Assembly: GCA_018697195.1 (NCBI GenBank)
Contig: CM031878.1
Location: 38,299,893 to 38,363,892, forward strand
Direction: 5' to 3'
DNA: 64,000 nt
Source of the DNA: Certhia americana
Lineage: Eukaryota; Chordata; Aves; Passeriformes; Certhiidae
Shown: piece after piece, positions 53,102-64,000 of the stretch
How positions within the stretch are numbered: the first letter of the stretch is position 1
How the letters are laid out: every line of letters begins with the position of its first letter
Notes under the pieces: generated by a model
Databases searched by the model: none
What the model was told of the DNA's origin: nothing
Seen by the model: the letters and a program-made list of their open reading frames with translations, nothing else
Made by a program: the position numbers and the translations under genes

Positions 53102-56100
53102 CTAAAGAAAAGAGAATAAACAGTGGTGTCAAAGATATCTGATATTATAGATGTCATTTCATAGGTACATACCTTTCCTTCTGAAGGGATAAAGAACACC
53201 AGCTATCATAAACTAGGAGCTATGTAATCCGTCTGAGAAAGCAGCCCCAAGCAGACAAGGATCAATTACCAATTGCTCACACAGATTCATACAGGTGATC
53301 ATCTAAGCACAGAAAGTAACAACTCACAAGTTAGAATTCATATTCAACAGGCACAACTCATTCAGTCAGTGTTCTCACTTCCCACACCACACCTGGCTTT
53401 TACTTGGAAGCCTCACAGCTCAGAACTGCTGCTCATAACAAAAGAAAAAAGAACCAATTCAATTCCACACAGTAAAACTGCAGGCATATTTCCAGAATTA
53501 GGCCTTACCACAGTAATATTTAACACCTGAAAACAAACACGAAAAGACATAACTAACTGTAGTGAACTTTACATCCTAAGGCAGTGCTTCTTCAGGTCAG
53601 TAGTTTCAAAATTGCATCACCCAAATGAGTCCAATGAAATATAAAACTAGTGCCCACTGAGAAATTTTCAGCTTTAATAAATAAAGGTTATTCAAATTTC
53701 ACTTACCAAATATTTAGCCCTACAAAGTTTAACATAGAGAATATGTAATCTCCACCAATTAACATTCCAATGTAAGCAATGGATATATTCTGAAAGGAAA
53801 CAGAAGCCATGCATAAGTTAGATATCATCTCCATGAATACAAGTGATATCAACTAATTCACTTTTCTAAGAAAAAAGTTATACTGTGTTGCTGACCACTC
53901 TAAAATCAGCCTTTAAGTTCATTTCATGGGATGTCAGCCCTATGGATAATGTAACAATGAAAAGAATAATAAAATCGGTATGTTTTCTAAATGTATACAA
54001 TGCAGAATGACTTTCTAGGGGGAAAAAAAAGCTATTTGATATTAGGTAAAATGGAGCTAGGGCCACCTTTTGAAATTTACTTCTTTATTATCTTTGGAAT
54101 TCTAATCGCATTTCTTAGAACTGGGTTTTGCATTCTCCAGCATAAAAAGAATGCCTTAAAATTACAGTAAAAGTTCTTAATTGTTAGCTAAGAGGGCTAT
54201 CTGCTTACTTTTTCAACTACGTGTGCAGTGAAATAACTTGGTACAGGTTCAAGACAGGCACAGTTTAAAGTTAAAGATTCTACCTCTCACCCACTGATAT
54301 CAAATTTTGGAAAAATAATCCTCTAAAGACAGAAGAAAGATGTAGAAGTGTGTGCTCATTTCATCAACTTTTCTTGCTTTCAATTGTTTTACAAGCAAGT
54401 CTGGACAATGACATATGTCCTACCAGTCTCTAATAGAGACTTGCTGCATCATAACCTGCTTCTCAACTTTAAACCTGCTCAAAGTGTGTCAAAGACTATT
54501 ACAGCTTAGAAAATAGAAACAGTTTTGCCCTGACTTAATGGTTTGATGCAGACATATAAAATTCAAAAGAATTCTTTCAGGGCCACAGAATGAAAACTAC
54601 TAGATTAATCTTGCAGCTCTCAAAAAAGAAAAATTGTGTAGAAATAGAAGTACCACCCTCTTTTTTCAGATTTTGTTATGATGAGTGTATAGTTTTCCTT
54701 AGTCATGGAAGGGAACACTTTCAGTACTATTCCTGTACCTAAGCCAGTTTTAATTCTGAAAAAGTTTTGCCCACAGCTGTGTAAGTTTTATCTTTACTAA
54801 AGCTTTTTCAGCTTTACAGTTTTGTGCTTGTCTCCAAACTGGCCCACAAAGAACTGCATGGGCAGTCAGGGATGTTCCTAGACATGCTGTCCTCATCAAT
54901 ACAAAGCAAGATGCACAGTTTTAAATTAAACTGGGTTAAAGAAAACAGACAGTAAGGACACTGGGTTCAATTTTTAAGACACGCATATTTTGGTGTTGAT
55001 CGAATTGACCAGAACTTGTACAATCAAAATTAAGTAGTCCATTCAGCTAGAACACAAGTTCTCACACAGAGGCTGAGGCACTTAACCATAAAGCACACTC
55101 TGTACTTCAGCTTAGTCATTTTTGTGTATCTATGGAAGCCTTATGTATCAGCTGCAAAGGAAAGTAGCCCAAAGTAAAAGCGGGTTAATCCCCATGAGTT
55201 CACCTGGATTTGCATCAAGGCATCTTGACTAACACACAATAACCTAATAAACAACAGAGGCATAAGATGGTGTCTGATGAAATGTGGCTAAATGTACATA
55301 TTTTAATTAAAATTGTTGCAGTTTCTCTTGTAAGAGAAATACAATGGATCAATACTAGCAATGTTTTCTGGAGCATACCTGACTTTCAATGCAAGAGAAC
55401 AGGGGCACTTTGTGATATGACCTTGTTTGGCAGAAGTAGTGCCTTTCATTAGCATTAGGCCTCATTTTGAGTTTCCATCTCAAAGCAGAATCAAGATCTC
55501 TGCTGAGCAATGTTCTTTTCTGTCTAAGCATTTATATTTCCCTCTTCTGGACCATAACTCACCTTGATGGCACCAACTACTGTTGTTGTGAGGGCAGAAT
55601 TGTAATGACTGCACAGGATAGTAGAATACATCAAGAGAAACCTAAACAAAGGAGAAAATTATATAAATTCCTCCCAGAGAGCTAAGAAGTTTAGCATTAC
55701 TTCAAGATGCTCAACACTTTCTGGATCAGTATCTTTCTGGGATCTATAATCTTACCTGTTTCAAACCATTACAAAAGAATTTCAGTGAATCTCTATTTTA
55801 AGTTAATGATGTGCACGCACAGAATATTCAAAATACATGTTAAAATATGCTACTCGAGCTCTATCAGAGTCATCCTTTTCCTCCGTGCTGTTTATATGTC
55901 AGTATTTGAAGTTATTTGACCTCTTGGTTATGATGTGGAAGAGAAGAACAGGACACATTCTTCCTTTGACTCTGCAGTTTCAACAGGAACAAAGCATTGT
56001 TTTGCTACTTTTTAGTCTCCCACACTTTTCCAGCTACTTTAAAGAACAAACATACTGAAACAGTTCCTATATTTAAGGACTTATGTGCTATTAACTGCAA

Positions 56101-59100
56101 TAAAGTTAAGATGATCGGAAGAGCCAGACAGAAGAGACAGTACAGAAAATACAAAGCTAAATGTCAGCACTGTATTGTGAGGTCAAAAATACAGATAGCA
56201 CTGATCAGTTATTTACACCATAAGAAATAATTAAAAGTCAGGACATAATCCTGGTGAAAAAAAAATATTTTCTTTGACCTTTAACAGAACTTGCTAGTGA
56301 GTCTTCCATTTGATACTTGGAATTTGAAACATAGTCATGAAAACAACCTGCTTGATTTCCCCAAGTCCTTACCCCAACAAGCAGGAAAGAATAAATTGAA
56401 AGACAAATAAAAAATTTGTCCAGTGCTGGAAATGTGTTGCCTATTAAAAAAAGAGAGAGAGAGAGAGTTATGTGCTATAAAATCAATTGTAAACACATAT
56501 AAAATGTACTTAATATGAAAATATGCAAATTCACAAAATACATTTCATTCATACCAAAATTACGAACCATTTATATTACTTCTGGAAACAGCTTAATGCA
56601 TCTTACTTGAGAGACAACAGGATGACAGCACCCATGATCCTAGACACATACTTGTAATGTGTAGAGCAGTGCACATTGTAAGCAATGAACATAAACGCAA
56701 TACAGAAAACTATGTTGTAGTATTTACTGACAGATACTAACACTGTGAATAATAACATATAATAAATAGTGTTGATGAGAGACAGACAGAAACAGCAAGT
56801 ACATAAATAATTTCCTCTAAATCTCTTCCACACCACAGATTCATTCCTGAGCAGCTTTCAAGGCCCAAGCCTGCGTTTTTGAGTATTGCTAAGGTCTCTC
56901 AACAACCAAGATCAATGAAAATGCTCAATCACTTTAAAATATCCTCCCTAGTGAAGCACAGAAAGTGAACACAGAGTGCCACACAGTCACTAAGAAATAT
57001 GTCACAGATTCTTTTCAATCTTTAGTAACTCCTGGATATGCCTCATTTTAATCTGGTTAGTTTACACTTGCTGCATAAGCACAAAATTCAGCTCAGGATG
57101 AATGCATCCCTGAGAAACAGAATAAAGGCCATTAATCCCTGCTGAGTTGCAGCTAGCTGAGTCTCCACCATGTGAAGTAATAGGTGAAAAAGACTTTGAG
57201 CAGCTCTGCTCTGCTAGAATTTTTCTGGTGTGCAAGAACAACCTGCAGAGTATAACAGAGAGCCATTCTGGGTCTTCCTTCCTTTTCCATTGCATCATGC
57301 TTTCCTGTCCTCACAGTGATCCAGCTGGTAAAGCAGAAATGAGCAGCTCAGACATTCACTCAGAAACTGCAATCTGTACAAGATTACAGAACTAGCCAGG
57401 AGAGTAGTAGCATGCCCCTATCACATACACATGGTACCGGTGTTTTGACTTCACAGCAAAAGACATATGCTGTGACAGGTCAAGGCAAGAAACTCTGCCT
57501 GGGTAAAAATTGGTCTGAAAATCTGCTAAGTACAAGGGTTATCTACAATCATTTACTGGCTTGTCATTGGCATTTTTCCATTTTCTCTGTTTTCTCTGTG
57601 ATTTGATTTCTGTGTGTCACACTGACACTAGTTATCTACATCATTTAATATGACTTCTATTATTAAGTGACCAAACCAATGTGATGCACAGCAAGCACAA
57701 TATATTTCTTTAAAAGATATTTATTCTCTTCATGTAATTGAGCATTAAGTTGTTTACAGCAAATCAGCCAGTGGGCACAACACATTCCTTATTTTCCCCT
57801 GAAGTAAACTGAACAACAAGGTAAACTTCTCTGACCAGGTTTCCCAAAATGTCTCCAATCCTGTGTGCTGGAAAAGCAGTTGAAATCTTACAGCTATACA
57901 AACTTGGGTCCTCTTTCCAAGATAGGCAGCAGCTGCATTTTCCTAAACTGGCACAAGGTCATGCTGGACTGATGACATAAAGAAATTTCACATTCATAGC
58001 AGACCTAATTCCAGCACTTTTGGGGAACAACAATTTTTCTGCTTAAAGCAGAATTCTAAGAACACAAGGACAAAATCATGTGAGCTCAAGGCAGAAAAAC
58101 ATACAACAAAGAACATTGCAATGATTTATTACACCCTCCAAAGAATTTTCAGTGGCAAATGAAAAACATTACTAGAAAGGAATATGAGTGACTGGACTCA
58201 TTTTACTATTATGAAAAAAGCAACTCAGCAACTCTGTGAGGGAGTCAGAAAAACCTTCTGGTCTGATACTTCATGGATCACTATGTACTGCCTACGGGTA
58301 CTGTATTAGTATTACCTGGGGAGAGTCTTGCTCTCATTCTATAGGAATGCAAATTGTAGATTATCAAACTTGACTGAGACTAAACAGAAATCTGCCTTGG
58401 ACATCAGAATGAGAGAAGGACTGGAAATTGTATAGTTGCAGTCTCATTTTTGAGCAAGTGGCAACTAACTACATCAGTTCATAGACAAAGACTCAAATAA
58501 AGACTATCACGCAAATTCTGCTTCTCCTTATGTGAAAAATCACAAGCCCTTACCTGTGAAGGACAAGTCCAATTCACACTTTCCAAACACTAATCACTAA
58601 CACAGACGAAGAATTACCTTTTCAGAAACAAACAAAAAGCCCCCTCCCACTCCCCAAATGAAATCTGAACAAAATAACATTATCTGTCTGAGATATGTAA
58701 TATTGCTACTTACCTGCTGAAAGTCTCCTGTAGAAAAGCTAATAATAACTGTTGGAATCACCATGAAACAGGCGTTATAAAACAGGACACCATATTTTCC
58801 CAACTCCTGTGAAAAATGAAATATGGTATTTGGCATTAAAGGTTGCTTGGGAGCAAAATACTATGCATTACTCTGGTAATTCTTCTGACATTATTGTCAG
58901 TAAGTAAACAGAATAGAATATATCTCAATTTAAAATACAAACTTGGATGCAAATCCTTGGATTCAGTGTTTCGTACTAAGCTGAATTTCCAATTCAGTCA
59001 CTTGTCTGTGCACTCAGCAGAGTATTACTGCTCTGTTATACCTTGGACACTCCCTTGTACAACACCAGGAACTTTCGAAAGCACTGGTCCAGAAGTGCTT

Positions 59101-62100
59101 TCTGTTGACTTCACATAAGTCTCTGCCTGGCCAAGGAATTACCCAGTCCTGCTACAGCAAAACAAACATGAAAACGTATAACAGGAAAATGAACAAAGTT
59201 TGACTCATAGAGTTCTGTAATCCCTGGTAATTGATGCAACTTTGTGGAATTTGGGGGTTGCCATATAACCTGTGGGTTAACTTGCTTGACACTAAGGCAG
59301 AAGATTAGGAGAATGAAAAAATAGCCTTCCCTTCCTCCAGATTCAGCCATGCTGCTTAGAAAATCTCTCCAGCCAATCTCTTCTCCTGTATTGTGCAGAA
59401 ACTTGTGAGGCTGTCAAGAGCTGCTCACAAATAAAAATGCAGTCTGGAACTGACTAAGATGTCTAAAATTATTAAAAGACATATATTTCTGCTGTACAGG
59501 GTGAACCACAGAAGTCAGAAACCAAACCTCTATCCAAGACTGCTCTTTGCTATGGCTTGGTATGTTTCATGGCACAGCATTTGAGGAGCAGCCTGCCCAA
59601 CATTTATGTACGTAATATGTATCAAGACCTTATTCCTTGTCACATTTGCCTTTGCTGCAGACTTGCTTTTAGATAACCAAAAAAGACTACAGCTACTCTA
59701 GTTATGACTCATGCTGGACAGTTCTCTGTTTATTTCACATAAACATCACAAAAAAGTGTGTTTGTAGTCAAAAAGTTATTGTCCCTATATAAATATATAT
59801 CAAATTTAGAGGTAAACTTTTTTGTTTTTTTTTTTTAAGTAACTACAAACTTTGCCTAAAAGACTTGGGAGGAAAGAAAACACACTGTTTGCATACCAAA
59901 GCCTGGCCAGAGATATAAATAACTATTTTTTCCAGACATTTCCAGGAATGTCTGTATCAACTGAAACATGGAAGTCAATGAAGTTATTTATGAGTTCATA
60001 ATGGTAAGTACATAAAAGTCATAGAATAAGTAGCTGTCCTGGGGTGAATAATGTCCTGGGGTGACTTTATGATGCTGAATTGTATCCCCATTTATGTATC
60101 CAATGTATGGATACACAAAACAAAAAAAGTTTTGTGCCTTTAAAGTAGATCTGAGAGTGAAGGGGGGAAAAGGAGAAGTGGTGTCTGAGGCAGATGTATT
60201 CAAAAACATAAAGATAAGAGTTTTCAGCTCTCTTGGTGTGTGCTGCTGTCTGCAGTACAGACAGCGGGAGAGAGCTCTCCTTTGCTTTTAGGTTTTTTTA
60301 GCTAGCTGAGGCCGAGAAGTTCCCTGACTGTGGTTATTCTTTTTCTTAGAACTGTTCATACCTGCTCTGGACTGAACACACAGAAAAACACCAGGAGCTC
60401 ACACCTGGCCATCAGGGCCCAGGATGCAGCATTTTCCAGCGCAGGAGGGACTGATAAGAGATTGAGTGAGCCAAACTACACCCCACAACAAGGACTCTTT
60501 GAAATTGCCATTTCTTCAGAACAAGAAGAGGTTCCATTGTTTAATATTGTTCATTTTTTAAATGTTTGTGAGTACTTTGCTTGTTAAATAAACATTTTCC
60601 ACTTTTCTGGAAGGAAGTTCATCTCCTGAACCTTCAGGTGAAGGTCCTCTTGAACTTGTTTTTTAGAGGGACCCCTTTAGAGGTTGTGTTCCTAAATTTG
60701 CCCTAAACCAGGACAGTAGCCCCACTATTAGCATATTGTCGTAATGCTAAATTCAATCTAATCACCCCACAGTTACCTTTGGATCAATTTTCTGCTTTGT
60801 ATAAACTCCATTTGCTGCTGTGAAGATATCATTTAGCAGCACAAATATGTAGCCCTCCAGATTGAAAGACAGATCAGACCTGGGAAAGAAAGAAATACTA
60901 TATTGTAAATAAGAAAAAAAAAAAAATGCAATGTATTCTATTACTTGCATGCCAAGATGAATATTGTGTATGAGGATATGCAAATCCCAGGCACTCCAGC
61001 CAGTCACAGGTTTTGTTGAATCCTTCTTTGTAAGTTAAAGGACTTTACATTTCTCCAGCCAAAGGATCATCACAAACGAGACGTCGGAGAGCTCCTAATA
61101 CTCGGTGTGAAAGGGGCAGGAAATGTTCAGTTTTCATTCAGAGAAAAATTTCACCCATCTTAACACCAAGAACCAGTTCAATTGTAACTGAATATATTTT
61201 CCTATTTCCTTTACTACAAAAAGTGACTAGGGAATAAAATCTGACTGTTTTTTACAGTCAGAGCAGACATATTGTCATCCTTTCTGTTTTGACAAGTAAC
61301 CTCACCAATACAGGGTAAATAATTTGATATAACATGGCTCTATCTGGGTTACATCACATGGAAATTATTTACCCTTGTTCATAGCAAAGCCAGGTAACAA
61401 ACAAACAGTGCATTACCTTTCCAGTTAGGTAAAGGAATGTTCAAACAGAAAACAGAGGACAGCAGCATATGGGTGCTTTGTGAACAATATCTCACAATGG
61501 AACTTACTTTAAAAAAATAGGAGTTTTATCATTAAAAAAATATACAATGCCTAATTCCATATTTGACAACCAAAATATCAGTCTATCTTTCCAGAACAAG
61601 AATATACTTTTCCAAGATTATTAAAACGCACTGATAGCATGAAATAAAAGCAATATTCCTCACATAGTTTTAACTTGCTTCACTTATGATCCTGTAAACA
61701 TGGAAAACCTCGAGGTGGAAAAAGACACACCCAAAGAATGTCAACAGGAATTAGATTTTTACCTTTGTATAACTGCACCTCACAGTGATGTCACCAAAAT
61801 CAGCTTTATCTAGAGTAACTGATATCAACTTAGGTTTACTTGGAACTAAACAAGGAAAAAGTCCTTCTGCTGTTCCTCCCCTCATAATATGGCTTCATAT
61901 GAGAAATTAATACCTTACCCAGCAGCTATGAAAGCCCCAAGAATGATGGCAAATACGCTGACTATAATATTCAGTGGGTACCGTTTCCTGTAGGCAAAAA
62001 ATTGAAACAGTTCACATTTTCATTATTTGAAGCAAAGATCAAATCGCTGTCTGCCTGAGAAGTTTCAAAGCAATTAATAAACACAGAACATTTAACAGGA

Positions 62101-64000
62101 GGGCAAAGTCTTGACAACCTTACAGAAACAACGTGATTGACCATGTGCCAAGCTGTCAGACCTTGGCCCTGAGAACTGAGATTGAAAAAGCACTGTGAGC
62201 ACTCTCTCACTAGACAATTATAAAAGCAAAGATTAAAGGTTAAAAGTAACAGCACTGAACCAAACAAATTTAATGTGTATTGATATTCATAATAGACATA
62301 TTTCAGTGTCTTCCAGCAGCCCAACAAAGGAAAATCGCTGCACATCTCTCATGCGGTTTTTCATACCACCTTGGTTGAGGAAGATGCTAAACACACTGTA
62401 TGGATAATTTTCAAATAGATACTTATTTTGAACTCAAACTGAAACTTTGTACTTGAAAGGGAAAACATAGAGCTTATGACATTCTTCACTACCACATCAG
62501 TGCTGCCACAGAGTAGTAAAATCATACTATAAATCTAAAAAAAGGTTTTTCTATCTACAAGACTTTATTTGGAAATATCTTAAGTACTCATTTTTTTGCA
62601 CCATACTGCAATATGCCTTACAAATATTCTCCTAGTCCTTATTCTGTCAAGATAGACTGAGAGAGAAGATCCATGCAAACAAAATGTACAATGCTCTTGA
62701 AAAAATGCTCTGGGAGAAATCCTGTGTGTAAAGGAGCACATCTGTGGACCACTGTCCCAACAATAAAGTGCTGAGCTAACTCTAGATAAATTAGGCTTTG
62801 ATCATAATGACTCTCAAGAGTAACAACCCAAACCTTGATTGTTTCAATCAATCAATTCAATCAATTTGTTTGTGCTTGACATAAGCCTGCACAGTCTCTC
62901 TAGAGTCCTTTAATTTCCAGCCCCGAGGAAATACATTGTGTCAGTCTGTGCCAATACAGCATTCTGCTCCCAAGCTTTCCTTTGGTTAGGATGTTGCTAG
63001 CACTCATAGGCCTCATTGCTGCGCTCCAGCTGAGCACTTAGGATAATCTCACTGACTCCCACATTTTTTCTCTTGCTTATGGGAGTCTTCAGGCCAACAT
63101 GACAGCAAGTTTTGCTTTCCCTGGGAGAAGTTAAAGCTACAAAATAATTCCAGAGCATCTACAAATATGAATCACATTGATCAATTAACAGCTACTTCAG
63201 CCAAAATGAGATGACAGTTTACCTGGGAGGTTTTTGCTTTTTTAGCTTTCCCCTGATGTGCTGCCTAGGTTCAGCTTACGCAAGCTGGTTTTCTCCTTGT
63301 GAGTTCATCTTGTGAGTCCAGCACCAGCCATGTGGGTAGAACTATTAAGTTCTAGACAAAGTATGATGTATTTATACTCCTGTTCCTCCAACTCAGTACT
63401 ATTGAAATTAGAGATCCTGAGCAGCTAGGGTATCCCTCTTAATTTCTCATGAGAAATACCACAGGTGTCTGTAAGTAAGGAATTCTCTGATCTAACAATT
63501 CGTAGATACCATTTTGCTTCATTAACCTGGTATGTTTTCAGACTTGACCCAGACAGTTACTCTACATTAGCAGACTGCCAAGCTATCAGCACTCTTTGGA
63601 GACATAAGGATCTGTCCACTTGAAGTAGTTCACAGTTTAGGAGCTTCCAAGACAAGACACAAACATAACCACTGAAAGTGTCTGAGTTGTGTCTGCTGAC
63701 CTGAAACCTGTGTAACAGTCTAGAGAATAAGATATGAAAATGAAAGCAAGCTGATTTTTCCCTCTCTTCACTAAAAGACATATCTATGCCTTCAAAAAAG
63801 CTACATAAATCACTTTCTTTTCTTTTCTCTATTTATAAGTAAAAATCACTCATTCAATATTCTGATAAGATAACAAGTAATCAGTTTGATATGATCTAAA
63901 ATAAAGGTATCTTCAATGAAAAAAAAAATCCAAACAAAAAAACCCACAACAGAAACAAACCCCCAAAAACAAACAAAAAGGATCACCCAAGTATGATGAT
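52999..64000 (-). CDS. SLC35D2: SLC35D2, 3' portion of the gene (7 full exons plus the end of an eighth)
   Basis: This is a multi-exon minus-strand gene for a nucleotide-sugar transporter of the SLC35D group, in the drug/metabolite transporter superfamily. The family is known to import UDP-GlcNAc, UDP-glucose or GDP-mannose into the Golgi in exchange for nucleoside monophosphate, through about ten membrane spans. Coding exons, 5' to 3' in the gene, are 63988-64000 (partial), 61919-61987, 60777-60879, 58714-58806, 56373-56440, 55563-55641, 53707-53789 and 52999-53101. Each has GT/AG borders and the codon phases join without a break. Signature peptides are [55 protein letters not shown] and [12 protein letters not shown]. 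These match the vertebrate SLC35D2 sequence as I remember it at most positions. The promoter and first exons lie beyond the right edge. No premature stop or frameshift was seen. SLC35D1 and SLC35D3 are the nearest alternatives, but the HSD17B3 neighbour supports D2. Confidence 0.96.
53707..53789 (-). CDS. SLC35D2: SLC35D2 internal exon (83 nt)
   Basis: The acceptor is TTTCCTTTCAG and the donor TG|GTAAGT. The exon encodes [20 protein letters not shown] followed by NFVGLNI and two bases of a Cys codon. It aligns without gaps to [20 protein letters not shown] of the human protein and is a membrane span of the C-terminal half. Confidence 0.97.
55563..55641 (-). CDS. SLC35D2: SLC35D2 internal exon (79 nt)
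   Basis: The exon completes the split Gly and reads [20 protein letters not shown] followed by VVGAIK, then a GTGAGT donor. The motif [21 protein letters not shown] is one of the most conserved of SLC35D transporters and lies in the later membrane spans. The acceptor is TTTAG at 55642-55646. One Tyr of the human motif is His here. Confidence 0.97.
56373..56440 (-). CDS. SLC35D2: SLC35D2 internal exon (68 nt)
   Basis: The exon reads [20 protein letters not shown] followed by LL and two bases of Gly, then GTAAGG. It follows in phase from ...GDFQQ and corresponds to human ATEFNQWKNVVFILQFLLSC. The acceptor AG is preceded on the minus strand by a run of T and a (CT)n microsatellite, which together form its polypyrimidine tract. 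The loop part has changed more than the membrane part. Confidence 0.95.
56451..56467. repeat. (GA)n microsatellite at an SLC35D2 splice acceptor
   Basis: The GA run lies a few bases beyond the acceptor of the exon at 56373-56440. On the transcript strand it is (CT)n followed by T7 and AATAG, so it forms the polypyrimidine tract. Confidence 0.95.
58714..58806 (-). CDS. SLC35D2: SLC35D2 internal exon (93 nt)
   Basis: This symmetric exon of 31 codons runs from TTTTTCACAG to GTAAGT. It encodes [20 protein letters not shown] followed by [11 protein letters not shown], with one membrane span and a luminal or cytosolic loop. It aligns without gaps to the human protein, with conservative changes only (for example V for I and F for L). 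Confidence 0.97.
60035..60715 (+). mobile_element. solo LTR of an endogenous retrovirus, passerine type, in an SLC35D2 intron
   Basis: The element starts TGTCCTGGGGTGA and ends CTAAACCAGGACA, so its termini form the perfect inverted repeat TGTCCTGG/CCAGGACA. It is flanked by a perfect 5-bp target duplication, GTAGC (60030-60034 and 60716-60720). A polyadenylation signal AATAAA lies at 60587-60592, and its stretch reads like the R/U5 part of an LTR. No internal retroviral genes are present, so this is a solo LTR left by recombination. I recognise the family from memory as a passerine LTR. The 5-bp duplication fits ERVL-like (class III) elements. It is antisense to the host gene. Its first 13 bases are repeated 17 bp further in. 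Confidence 0.9.
60777..60879 (-). CDS. SLC35D2: SLC35D2 internal exon (103 nt)
   Basis: The acceptor is TTTCTTTCCCAG and the donor AAG|GTAACT. The exon supplies the third base of the split Gly codon and then encodes [18 protein letters not shown] followed by [16 protein letters not shown]. The [21 protein letters not shown] stretch is a strongly conserved signature of SLC35D transporters. A solo LTR lies in the following intron, with its right-hand target duplication ending 56 bp past the donor. Confidence 0.97.
61919..61987 (-). CDS. SLC35D2: SLC35D2 internal exon (69 nt)
   Basis: The exon is bounded by TTTGCCTACAG and GTAAGG and has phase 1-in, 2-out. It reads [19 protein letters not shown] followed by IAA and the first two bases of Gly. 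It is a hydrophobic membrane segment of the transporter and aligns with [19 protein letters not shown] of the human protein. Both splice sites are strong and the frame is open. Confidence 0.95.
63918..63982. repeat. A/C-rich low-complexity block in an SLC35D2 intron
   Basis: AAAAAAAAATCCAAACAAAA and related words end just 5 bp before the SLC35D2 splice donor region at the window edge. On the transcript strand this is a T/G-rich stretch right behind the donor. Confidence 0.85.
63987..64000 (-). CDS. SLC35D2: SLC35D2 exon, 3' end only (cut by window edge)
   Basis: The last 14 bases of an exon enter the window at its right edge. They read Ile-Ile-Ile-Leu plus GG, then a GTGATC donor at 63981-63986. 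The human protein has a TIILG segment at this point, directly before the KQYSLNII exon, and the phase (two bases, GG) joins the G that opens the next exon at 61987. The donor is a weak match to GTRAGT, so the exact end is inferred mainly from phase and homology. The rest of the exon is outside the window. Confidence 0.75.

Overview
The window looks like a bird chromosome, most likely a passerine. It is AT-rich with long non-coding stretches. It carries decayed antisense CR1 LINE fragments and solo LTRs that I recognise from memory as passerine ERVL-type families. It also has A/C-rich low-complexity blocks of the ACCAAAC/AAACCAA kind. The two genes found (SLC35D2 and HSD17B3) are neighbours in the same order and orientation on human 9q22.32. 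That segment is generally Z-linked in birds, so Z linkage is my inference and not something the sequence shows.

Right part (52,999-64,000, minus strand): the 3' portion of SLC35D2, a Golgi nucleotide-sugar transporter. Seven complete coding exons and the last 14 bases of an eighth can be read, with splice sites and matching phases throughout. They run through to a C-terminal SKS and stop. Nothing suggests damage. A solo LTR of 681 bp with a perfect 5-bp target-site duplication sits in one intron, 56 bp past a splice donor.

Middle part (33,711-46,718, minus strand): exons 2 to 6 of HSD17B3 (17-beta-hydroxysteroid dehydrogenase 3, the testicular enzyme that makes testosterone). They lie in the expected order, and four of the five have the expected length or are within one base of it. 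The gene appears broken. A core glycine of the cofactor-binding motif is Trp, and exon 2 is one base short of the expected length. Exon 3 has no acceptor AG and contains in-frame stops. Exon 5 has AA where its acceptor AG should be. Exon 4 is still fully open. I read this as a unitary pseudogene or a gene in late decay, and it is the main finding here. Exon 1 and exons 7-11 were not found with confidence; a possible decayed exon 8 lies near 32.7 kb.

Left part (1-33 kb): no supportable gene. It contains an inverted pair of related LTRs at 23.0-24.5 kb, one of which has grown a (CA)n microsatellite. There are CR1 fragments at about 9.15, 24.5 and 26.2-27.4 kb, and several low-complexity tracts. 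The long open frames in this part are chance frames or repeat translations. No RNA genes, CRISPR arrays or bacterial-type features are present.
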